Assembly (NCBI GenBank): GCA_914767715.1
Contig: OU612067.1
Location: 11,222,001 to 11,286,000 of the forward strand
Direction: 5' to 3'
DNA length: 64,000 bases
Origin: Membranipora membranacea
Taxonomy: Eukaryota > Bryozoa > Gymnolaemata > Cheilostomatida > Membraniporidae
The notes under the pieces were generated by a model. The model was not told the DNA's origin. It searched no databases and saw only the letters and a program-made list of their open reading frames with translations. This document shows positions 12,901-21,997 of the stretch, piece after piece (positions within the stretch are counted from its first letter, which is position 1; every line of letters begins with the position of its first letter). The translations under genes were made by a program, and so were the position numbers.

Positions 12901-15900
12901 TTTGCTTCAAAATCTGGCTTTTAAACTTCAACTCTAAAATTTGAAATACTTTTGGATGCAACACATACCTGAAGCACAGTTGCTATTGTACCACACCACC
13001 CAGGGTACATATTCCCTTTCCCCAATGTTATCATCATTGACGGCGAACAAAGCGTAAATCTTCAGTCCATTCACCTTAGTGTGACCTTCGATCAGAGTGT
13101 CCTTGACCTGCTGAATACCTGAGTCACTGCAGGTGCTTGTATTGTATCCAGTCTGCATCTCCTGATAAATGCTACTCAGAAAGATCGTGGTGATTTCTCT
13201 ACCTGAAATAATTACCACCATTGGATAGTGCTCTCCAATTGTTGTTATTTTTGTTTGTTTATACATAATTATACATCTGAAAACCTCAATAAAAATGCAT
13301 AATAATAATATTAATCAAAAACAAGGACAACTATTCTATAGATAGATCAACTTACTTACTAAAGGACAACTTACAGCAATTTGTTACTAAGGAAAATTTT
13401 GATCATATCAAACTTAAGCTGAGTTTTGTGAGATTAATGTCTCTATTTGCTGCCTGTAGGTGAAATTCGAGAGCTATTTTGTTCTGATTTGCTTGCATTT
13501 GGCTCCCCATGAGGCTTATCAGTACAGGGGCAACTCTCAATGTTGTCAAACTGAAACACTTATGATTAAGATGACATCATATGTAAAAGCAGTTATTCAG
13601 AAAAATATGAAGACCTAGCAAGTGTTATAAGGTTGTGTTGCTGCAAGAACAAAATCTGAAAGAGATCCCCTGCTCAGCAAATGGTTGGGATTTACGCCAA
13701 ATATCAATTAATTAATATTGCCAACATGGTGAATATTTTGTCACCAAGGCAAAGTCTTAGCTTTTACCTGGTCTGTTGAGAGTTTTCCACAGCCAGTCCC
13801 GCTTAACTGGATTATCCCAGTTTCCCGTGTAACACTGGGGGGTGGCAGCTAGATCCCAATTTACGAACTGGGTATGGGTACAATTATATACTGTGTCATC
13901 CCATCCAGTTTTCCATACATATAAAGCAGCAGGTGCAGGGCGCTCTGTCAATAATGTTAACAAATAATATTTAAATTGATAAATCAGGCATTAATTAGAA
14001 TTCATTTATTGTGTTATGCTCTCTCCTTATTCAGATGGAAAAATTGATCAAATCAGGACCAACTAAAGTCATTAAAATTTTATCACAACCTACAATATCG
14101 CGTGATAGGACACAGGGGGGATTTCTAGCTGTCCCTGCCCTAGCCTGCCATCCTTGACCATATATGACAGCGTAGCGTCACACCGAGGGTCCGAAACGCC
14201 CAAATAAAGCCAGCTTGTGGGTTTCAGGGCGCTGTAAACTTTCCTCACGAGGTTCAGGGCGGAGCCCCGGCCGCCAAAGCCTAGTGAGCAAGTTAGGGCC
14301 TCGAAAACTGAATTGACTGGGTTCTGGAGGTGCGTCAAAACTGACAACCTAGATATGCAGCATGGCAACTGTCAGCCCTGCAATTTCGATCAAATTAATT
14401 CTTGAAATAAATCTGATTTAACACTTGATTGTATTTGTATGGATAGCAGGTGAAGTGACCCTGGGCATTACTTTGCCCTGTTACAAGTGACAAACTCAGT
14501 TTAGATTTTGTTTATTGACCCACTGTCACTGCACATATTATGAAGAGGTTGTGATAACCTGAGGATAAAGAAATATTCCGTACAACCAACAGGTTTATTT
14601 AGGATAAGTTTGAGACATGCTGCCATGTGATATCAAGTTTCTCACAATGATTAAATACATGGGGTGGTAACTCTATTGTGTAAATAAGCAACTAAAGTTC
14701 AACAATAAGAGAAGGCAGCTTCTTAGCCTAAGATTTGCCTGAATTGACTTTAATGAACTAGTATACTGGGACACAGCCCTGATAGGACTAAAAATATAGT
14801 GCTTATACATTTTGTATCCAATATTGGTTAAGATAAAATATATCGAAAGGTCTCTCTCAGTGAAAAGAATGTACATTTTTGAGGACTTGCAGTACCAATC
14901 CAAAAGTAATCTAGTTTATTCAAACCCTGCTCTTAATCAGGCAAAATCTGAAAAACCTCAAACTCCTTAATATTTTGTATTTTGAACTAGCTCAATATTA
15001 TTTCACAGATACAGTAAACATCTATATAATAATAATATTTGCTGCCCGTCTAGGTAGACGATGACTGCACCGAGGCGCGGCATAGGAAGAGGTTTATAGT
15101 GACGACTAGGTTTCCGAGTCGTTAGTGCCACTTTTCAACCACTGACAGCTTTAACCCAGTGTGAAGCATAGCGCTACAAGGTCGGAGCTGCAGTGGTTGA
15201 CATCTGGTGGGCCAAATAACCCAATTGCGGTCTGATTAGTGCGGTGGAGTGAAAACCATGGACCTTTAACAGAACAAAGAAAAAACACAAAAAACACAAC
15301 CTTGGAATCATTATCATCATCATGTGGCCTAATATCCAATCTATGGCAGTTACAATTTATGATTTTATGATGGTAGCCTCAGTAAGATAATGAGTTCCAA
15401 ACGCTTAGCAGTTCACTAAATATACAAAGAAATTTCATGACACATACCTCGCATAGTGTAAACCTCTGTCGTTGCTGTTGTTGCTGTTGTTTCTGTTGTT
15501 GTTTTGAGATCTGTACCCACGTCCTTGTTTCCATCCGAGGTGACAGCAATCTTCGAAGATGAGTTCTCTGCAAAATATGAATGAACCAGTTGTGTGCCAT
15601 TATATAAAAATGAGTTGTTTCAGCAACAAAATAAGTGTTAATCCTGAACTACATCATTATAATTAGGTCATATTATGGACAGGAAGAAAAATAGCACCAC
15701 TCTGTGAAGTTGCATAAAAATGGGAATATCAATGTCCGTATTCTTATTGAATTCCACAGTGAATCTGGCCTTTCCCAAATTCCAGAAATGATTTATGAAA
15801 GAATGAGGCAATGAGCAAGGTTTCCTTGCATCATCATTAGTATTAAAATATTCTTGTGGAATCTGTTTCAGTTTCAGGGCAATCAATCAAAGGACTGGTG

Positions 15901-16514
15901 ATTTTACATTTCTCACAATTCAATAGACAGTGGTCACTTGACTTGTGGCAAACAAACATGGTAAACTATATCGGAGCTGTCATAGCTTTGTAGAAGGCTA
16001 TAGACAACCCTGAAATTTTGAAATGTAATCGGATACTTGATACTTTGTTTTGGATTGATTTCAGTCTAAAAAATAACTTTAGGCAAGTTTGATTTCTTGT
16101 GAAATTGTGAGCTGCCCACCTGCTCTTATCCCTGTGAGCTCCTTCTTGGCTGACATTTGAGTGACAACGACTGTAGGTACCACTATAGCCATGAGTACTG
16201 CTAGGATTATCATAGATATGAGAAATAATCGTTTCTTGTTTCCTTGTACACTTTTGGAAGGGGATTCTTCATCGGGTTTTGTCACACGATCATCTTTTGC
16301 TGGTCTAACAGAACTTGAAACAAGAAGCAGCATGAAAGAATAAAATCACCACCAGGAGGCAACGCAGCAACCTAGTTCTATAAAACCTTGGGTACATTAG
16401 CTCAAGTACACAAGATATTTTTCGAGATGAATGGGATTTGAGAACTTGACAGTGATTAAATGAATGACAGTGATAGATAGACCCATCAGTAATCAAAGAC
16501 TCTTTAGATGACAT
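3965..16514 (-). CDS. Gene B: type II membrane protein with two barrel-like modules, frameshifted in module 1
   Basis: Inferred exons on the minus strand: 16483-16514, 16120-16313, 15448-15567, 13768-13944, 12969-13202, 12301-12566, 12033-12140, 8984-9159, 8023-8199, 6640-6873, 6062-6330, 5795-5902, 3965-4192. All introns are GT-AG and phases agree. The product would have a Lys/Ser-rich cytosolic tail, one helix (FLISMIILAVLMAIVVPTVV), a Thr-rich stalk (TTTETTATTATTE) and two extracellular modules. Exon 8984-9159 is 176 nt; its counterpart in gene A is 196 nt. The missing 20 bp shift the frame to a TAA at 9013-9015, giving about 425 residues and cutting off the end of module 1 and all of module 2. 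Exons of module 2 are otherwise intact. The gene is thus a recent pseudogene, a one-module variant, or affected by an assembly error. The first exon is the least certain part. Function is unknown. Confidence 0.65.
4458..4490. repeat. Perfect 16-bp hairpin (copies near 22493 and 27487)
   Basis: AATGTGTTGGCTCTGA is followed by one base and then its exact reverse complement. It lies in the intron between exons d and e of module B2 and is repeated in modules A3 (about 22493-22525, one mismatch GCGCTGA) and A2 (about 27487-27519). It may be the core of a small foldback element. No terminator role is claimed, since this is eukaryotic intron DNA. Confidence 0.7.
7812..7916. repeat. AT-rich foldback region in module intron (copies near 25847 and 30841)
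   Basis: The segment begins TTCAAATCAA and ends TTGATTTGAA, with an interior of ATTAAT/ATTATT-type sequence that is largely self-complementary. It sits between exons a and b of module B2 and is kept in A3 and A2. It could extrude as a cruciform and may mark an old foldback transposon. Confidence 0.55.
9286..10085 (+). repeat. (CACTC)160 pentanucleotide array, perfect, 800 bp
   Basis: Exactly 160 uninterrupted CACTC units lie between GGTG and AATTC, inside the gene B intron just upstream of exon e of module B1. The equivalent position in A1 (32311-32375) holds 13 imperfect units with CGCTC, CACCC and CATTC variants. The corresponding spot in B2 (4315-4329) holds three units, with similarly short tracts in A2 and A3. 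The array is open in several frames on both strands, but these are artefacts of the repeat. On the transcribed (minus) strand the RNA would be a G-rich GAGUG repeat. Confidence 0.98.
10391..10790 (+). mobile_element. 5'-truncated LINE end inserted in B1 intron
   Basis: At the matching place in gene A (near 32680) ACCAAT joins directly to GCATTTTAG. Here a 400-bp piece intervenes, ending in a (CAAA/AAAC)n tail at about 10752-10788. Its frame from 10403 shows the LINE C-terminal block (DHLALPPITTFLHTTCSEHF, HPLNSRIR) and, after a frameshift near 10587, RPSKCRTTKRQN and FEFYMRFFD. It belongs to the same family as 1-445. A short CAAT/AAT repeat borders it. Because gene A lacks it, it arrived after the duplication or was cleanly lost from gene A, which is unlikely. 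Confidence 0.85.
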
Positions 16515-17500
16515 TAAAACGCATCAATATAACTGCGGGAGAAGGTATTCACTTTCAGGTGGTGCAAGATTTGTTCTGTTAGTTTCGATCACATGTTCAT
16601 ACCATATTGTTATAGCATCCTCAAAATGTTTAGCCACTTAGTATTCACAACAGTTTGTTCATTTGTGACATATGTAGCGACACACCAAACTTACTTTGGG
16701 GCCATAATGAGCTTTCCTTGGAGGCCTTCTGTGCAGCTATCCTACATGCCATATGAAAAGAAATGGATGATTGACAAAAGAAAAGAGACATTTCTGCCTC
16801 AAGGATTAAAGTTTTGATACAAAATATTGACTGATTTGGGCATTGGAAAGCTCTTCAAGCATTGATCCGGAAACCGTGCTTACAGGGAGATTTAATTTGA
16901 TAGCAAACAAGAGATTCGATTTGAGGGGGATTTTGAGGAGGAAGTACTTGATGATATTAGGTGTTTGTAGCCGCATCAGTATACTGATTTGCTGGAAATA
17001 TATTCTATAAATTCTAGGTCATATCTGTAGGCTAACTAATGGAAAGCAAAATTTTCTCGTGATCTAGAACAATCAGATTCTCCAAATCTTCACAGCCTCT
17101 GTGAGTGATACGAAATTAGTTAAGTCGCTGAGACTGTTTGGTACAGAACATAAACCCTATCCAGAACAAGGAAATACAAGGGTGGCCGAAAAATAGCGAC
17201 CTATCAGCAGCCATGCGCAACAGTCCAAAAGCCTACACTTTGTACTGGTAGTGTATGTACAAGGTGGGACAATAACTAGTAAAAAACTAGAATTCACTTA
17301 CAGTCTTAGCAAACAGGAGGACAGGCCCTCATTGCTCAACTTGAGCTCTGAATGTTGCAACAATCGTATGAGATCGTTTTATGTGACTGTAAGTTACACA
17401 GAGAGAAAAGGTACGGTTTACATGACATTGGACTGAATGTTAACAGCCACAATGGTCATGTTATTACCATCATAATGTTCGACCAACTTTAATGTTAAAG
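16515..17500. other. Upstream region of gene B, no gene seen
   Basis: Sequence upstream of the inferred gene B start codon, closely matched by 38399-39900 upstream of gene A, apart from the gene A-side insert at 38849-39372. Core promoter and first non-coding exon, if any, should lie here, but I can point to no motif with confidence. Confidence 0.35.
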
Positions 17501-18620
17501 TATTTTTTTTTTTTTTAATACTTTATTTTGCAGTCTAAATCATTTTGGGCAAAATGTTTTACATTTAGTGCCAAAACAGAAGAGAGAGAAAAAAAAAGAA
17601 GAAAACTATATAAGTGAGATGAGATATTTAAATAGACTGCGTTTAAAACAGGAAAGTTAATATATATGTATATATATACTTTTATTGTCAATCTAAACTA
17701 ATCTTTCATGCAGTGACAGAACAAAATAAGGAAAAGCGGAGAGAAAAAGAAATAATACACTAGTTATAAAAATTAATAGGATTTAAAGTGCTTTGATAGT
17801 TGTTGCTTGAAATGAGTAAGTTTGGTTGCTGAGCGTATCTGAATTGGTAAAGAGTATAAAGTTGTAGTGATTTTTTTGTCTTAATTGATTGCTGTAATAA
17901 TGTAATAGCCGATGTTTGTCTCTAAAGAAAGTTTTAGAGCTAGGTGGAATAAATCCTTCCTAAAGGAAGTCAGGTGCCATCAAATGCAAAATTTTAAAAC
18001 CAAATATGCAGGTGAAATGACCAGCGAGAAGAGGAAAAGGAATCAGACCAAGAAAATGTATTTAAATCTCTTGTATGGATTAGATGATACGGTAGGCCTA
18101 TGTGGTCGACATTTGCTATTAGGCGGAAAGCCCTCTTTTGGAACAAGTATATTCTTTCAAGAATATAGCCTGGTGATAGGTTGCCATGTATGCCGATTCC
18201 ATGTATCATATGACAAAAGATATACTGGAAATAAAAGTTACGAGATGATTTACTAATTAGGAATGCCCTGCATTTCTGGAATAATGCCAAACTTTTGTTT
18301 TTTTTCGTGCAAATCTGGTTTACATGATCATCCCATGTCAATGAGTCATTCAAAGTAAAACCAAGAAGTTTGGTATTGACATTTCGATTAAATTTTTTAT
18401 GGTTAATTTTTATGTCTGAATCTAGAGATGTGGCTCTATGAGAGGGTTGTACAAGCATATAGTGACATTTTTTTGAGTTTAACAACATCATATTATTCCT
18501 ACACCAACTTTTCATCAAGTGAAGATCAGTATGACATAAATCATTAAAAAGGTGTATCAAAGTTGACACGAAAAAATGGTGTCATGTGGGCAGAGAACAT
18601 AATCCTAGTGTTAAATGCCG
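17500..18620 (-). mobile_element. LINE RT fragment with poly(A) tail, left copy
   Basis: On the minus strand a frame from about 18569 to 17994 encodes the C-terminal RT/thumb of a Jockey/CR1-like LINE: LLNSKKCHYMLVQ, NTKLLGFTLNDSLTWDDHV, FQKCRAFLISKSSRNFYF and RAFRLIANVDH. The YADD box is degenerate (a region reading FSAHMTPF) and the 5' part is absent. The oligo-T run at about 17503-17517 on the plus strand marks the poly(A) end. It is a shared relic that predates the segmental duplication. Confidence 0.75.
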
Positions 18621-19671
18621 TGCTATAGTGACCATAATGTATTCTTGTTGTTATTAGGAAAATTCACACTTGGAGAACAACTATTTTTTGATTGAAAGGT
18701 AGTAGATATGGCATAGCAGGGATATTGGAAATGTTTGGTATGGAGACGCATTGCATTTGCAATATCCTCTGTCACCGCAGAGGGAACAAACGTGTTCTAC
18801 TGGAATTCTCCAAGTATAAAGTTGTGTGAAGCAAAATCCGGCTCACATTAGGAATGATAAAGCTGAGTACACTTTGAGGCCTCAGTTGATAATGTGTACA
18901 AAGACGATTTCACAAAACAGACATTTTTATGTTCCACCTCATTTTTGCACTAGCTTTGAAGTAAATCTTCCATAATCTCACCTCAACTTTAAACAAAAGT
19001 TCATTTCACTTTGTGCTTTGAATTAAGAATGTAATAACGCATAATAAAGGTCTCAATAGAAATGATTGTTAGTAAAATATGCAGATAAGAAGACGATAGT
19101 TACATATGCGGATAGCGGGTGCTGTCACTGTTCAGTTAGGCAATCTTTGGCTTGTATGTCTGCCACGATACTATTGTGTTCCTTTTCTTGATTTAAGATA
19201 AGCGCATGGATTCCCCTCCTTGACAGCCAAAGTTCCGTCTTCTTAAAATCACATTATTAACAACTTGTATCTATCTGGTTTGTCAGATATTAGACCGACT
19301 GGAGACCGACTACCCAAGCAGAACAGACATCCCTCTTTTACTCATTATTGCTCATCTCCTTGTTTCATCCTGTCTTATCTTGTTTTATCTACTCATCTAT
19401 TCTCTCTCCCCGAAATCCCCTGAGTGTGAGCCGTGAGAACTTGAGATCTCACAAAATCGGTAAGCACTTGTAATAAACTGCAAAGTAATTTGATCAATCA
19501 GTCTGAGAGTATATCTATATTGATCGCTGCACTGTCCTGTGTATTAATTCAAAGTCATACATATTCCTTCAGGAGGGACTCAACATCTGATCAAATCACT
19601 AACATCTCCATTATTTGGGAGCTTGTTTGGGGCTCTTGCAGAGAGAGATAGAATGTGACCAGCTGTGTGGA

Positions 19672-19708
19672 ACCAGGGAGGGTGGGATACTCTCCCACCC
19701 TCCCTGGT
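19672..19708. repeat. 16-bp G-rich inverted repeat (copy at 42805-42841)
   Basis: ACCAGGGAGGGTGGGA, a five-base TACTC loop, and the exact reverse complement. One arm is purine-rich with runs of G. The palindrome is perfectly kept in both duplication copies. Confidence 0.8.
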
Positions 19709-20127
19709 GGAACACCCGTTTTCTTCTTTGATGTTGAGATCAAAAAGTTGTCTCCTTTTTTAAAAGTGTAAGACAACTTCTTTTATGGTTATTAGATGAC
19801 TCTTAAACCAGGGAGGTTTTGGATAAACTCTCTGATTACACCAGGGGTGAATCATTAGCAAGAGGCTGGCGTTGAATTGGAAATCAAAGTGTGGAAACCA
19901 GGTAACAAATAGAGCCAAATACTTATTATTTGACAATATTTTGTAAAGTAATGCATGAATATATTTTGGTCCCATTGATATATTGAAGTGGGTCAATAAT
20001 GGATGATCGAAATGGATTAAATTAATTATCTAATTTTATCTTATTTATTAAAGTCCCCAAACAATCACTGTAGCTGCATCATTAAAATATTGGTGTCTCA
20101 TACCGATTCTGGTAGTCCAAATGCTCA

Positions 20128-20485
20128 GACGGCTGCAATGCGAATTAGTGGCATTACATTATCAAACAGCCAATTTGATGTACATTTTCAGACTGTGATA
20201 TTTAAGTGCTTGATAATGTTTTGCCACTAACTTGCATTGCAGCCTATTGGCCTATTGGCTAAGATCAAAGTGTCATAGCTAATGGCTGATTAGTGCCTGT
20301 TTCAGTTTCTGGCAGCTTGCTGCACACTCATGATTAGGAGGTCCACCATGGCCTCACCTCTAGGATGCATTCTAGCTTGCTAGGATGTATCACACTCTCA
20401 GTATGAGGACTCCGGGCAACTTGCGTCCCTCTTTAGGGGCAGCCCACCCTCTGTTTTGTCATAAACAGGGCATTGCAGCCGTCTG
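20128..20485. mobile_element. MITE with CAGACGGCTGCAATGC inverted ends, carrying a nested insert
   Basis: The left end reads CAGACGGCTGCAATGC followed by GAATTAGTGGCA. The right end, reverse complemented, reads CAGACGGCTGCAATGC followed by AAGTTAGTGGCA, so the terminal repeats are about 30 bp. In the right duplication copy (about 43255-43325) the left terminal repeat has been deleted. The nested insert is described separately. Confidence 0.7.
20243..20469. mobile_element. 227-bp insertion with 9-bp target duplication
   Basis: The 9-mer GCATTGCAG flanks this segment (20234-20242 and 20470-20478), while the right copy has a single GCATTGCAG at the matching place. That is a clean target-site duplication, so the segment inserted into the left copy after the 18-kb duplication. 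No coding capacity or clear terminal repeats are visible; a short non-autonomous element or SINE is possible. Confidence 0.75.
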
Positions 20486-21997
20486 AACACTTAGACTAAT
20501 ATTCGGGTGTACTGTCATGGTGGCATCACTTTATGCCATGCCAGGCCGAAAAGGAAGTCATCAATTGTCTATGTATAATCTCTAATGCTCTCACACGTAG
20601 TCTCTTATATCACTGCCAAATCTTCAGAAAATATGGGGAGACCCCACTTCCCCTCTCCCTCCACACTTGAGTCGTATTCCTGAGGATGACAGACTACTAA
20701 AATCTTAGTCAACTATTTATGTTTGCAGCATTTATTTTCAGATTTTTTAATTGATTCTGTGTACATTCCTTTCATATTCCATTATAGGAAAAAGTCAATA
20801 TTATTGGTGTTTTGTTGCATCACCAGGAAGTCTTTGCTGCAAATAAAGGGGTTACACATCACTGCTTTCAACTTTCAATCCCCAGCATCAAGCGCTCATT
20901 GTGTCACAAAGCTCGATGATAAGGCTTATCAATAGAATTTGTTATTATCACGTTCACATACTAGTGATACAGCCAGCCCCACAATAAAGCCATGCTGTGG
21001 GTCTATCGTTTGTCGTGAGCAGGAGAACAATGCTGTTTGGGGGTGATTATCAGCTGAGATTATGAATATTGTTATAAGTATGTCTATTGACAACGTGTAC
21101 ATTAAACTATAGTTGTCCAGAACCGAAGAGATTTGTAAGCTTTGTAAGTTTTTCTCCAGTCGAAGCACTATATCATTCTTTAACATAGTAACACAAGCAC
21201 TAGCGCCATTCCTTTTGGCGTGTTAATATTGAAGACCGTGGGTTCGAATCGCACTGCAGTCCATCAACAACTGTGGTTTGGTTGGCCCCCAGGGGTGCTC
21301 CGACCTGCCTGCAAACAGAGGTTAGGATAGCGGGAGGCGTCTAGCCCATAAAGTTGCACATCAGTTAGCATCCTATATTGGAGTAAAAGATGATGTTCTC
21401 TGGCTATCAACAGAGTTATTTACAAACTCACAATTCTAAGCAGAGACACAGCAAAGATAAATCACAAATTTACCTAGCTAGCCAAAATATAGTGCTAGCC
21501 AACGTTGTACCTCCACCGAACTAGCTAACCAATCTAACATTTACTACGAGACTAGGGTATATCACAATGTTTTATTATATCTATTATGTATTTAGAACAA
21601 TATCTATTATGCACTGAAATTCATGGAAATTATAAAAATTAAATAAATAAAATGAAATTAAATTATAAAATAAGTGATGCTGATAGAACAATAGAGGCGC
21701 ATAAAGATATTCATTGTATAACTGCATTAGCCGTTAATCGAAATCTGCAAGATACAAATGCATATCAGATTCGCAAATAAAGGGCTCAAAGGGAAATAAA
21801 AAGAAAAAAAAGGGAATCGGTCAAAGTGAAATTATCAATGGCCTGATAACGCTGGAAATCCAGAAGAGTGTAATGGTGGGTTAATTTTGCCTATAATCTA
21901 TGACAGAGCTCAAGATGAAGTGAAAGTAAAATATGTGCAAGCAACTATTGCACCAAATGTCAGAGCGGCGGTGAAATTTCTTGCTGTCAGTGGTGGT

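Larger units (their letters stand above)
8984..13944 (-). other. Module B1 of gene B (five exons, last one frame-broken)
   Basis: Exon a (13768-13944) carries ALYVWKTGWDDTVYN and the WDNPVKRDWLWKTLNRPG block. Exon b (12969-13202) has EITTIFLSS and GLKIYALFAV strands. Exon c (12301-12566) has KFDGFAVKND, THYSVGWHWG and EHMVRIFDSVDIQ. Exon d (12033-12140) is 36 codons with ASYGISRLLGKQVYF. Exon e (8984-9159) has CTTTFFPQPCGWG and is frameshifted. Intron phases are 1, 1, 1, 0, 0 and 1 in order, so a whole module can be added or lost in frame. The intron before exon e carries the (CACTC)160 array and a LINE insert. Module-1 copies (A1, B1) resemble each other more than they resemble module 2 or 3. 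Confidence 0.75.
3116..21148. repeat. Left copy of large direct tandem segmental duplication (contains gene B)
   Basis: Sequence from 3116 onward reappears in the same order and orientation from about 21149. The outer right end of this copy (about 20900-21143, ending GTAAGCTTT) reappears at about 43770-43976, after which sequence is unique. The block therefore holds gene B, its upstream region and a downstream flank. It is about 18.0 kb against about 22.8 kb for the right copy; the difference is mostly one extra five-exon module. Identity is very high by eye but was not computed. Confidence 0.9.
18621..21148. other. Intergenic sequence of the left duplication copy
   Basis: There is no convincing gene here. 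It holds a G-rich hairpin (19672-19708), a MITE with an inner insertion (20128-20485) and short frames without family resemblance. The same sequence, minus the inner insertion, forms 41000-43976. Confidence 0.4.

Noticed and set aside
15379-15600. Poly-Gln frame across the stalk exon
   Set aside because: The splice phase from both neighbours gives the Thr-rich frame; the Gln run is the same CAA/ACA repeat in another frame.
16305-16514. Full 69-residue frame MSSKESL... as the receptor N-terminus
   Set aside because: Only the first 32 nt join the membrane exon in phase with a good acceptor. The rest would run into a stop and add a second hydrophobic stretch.
17912-18256. Plus-strand frame of 114 residues
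   Set aside because: It is the antisense shadow of the LINE RT fragment on the minus strand.
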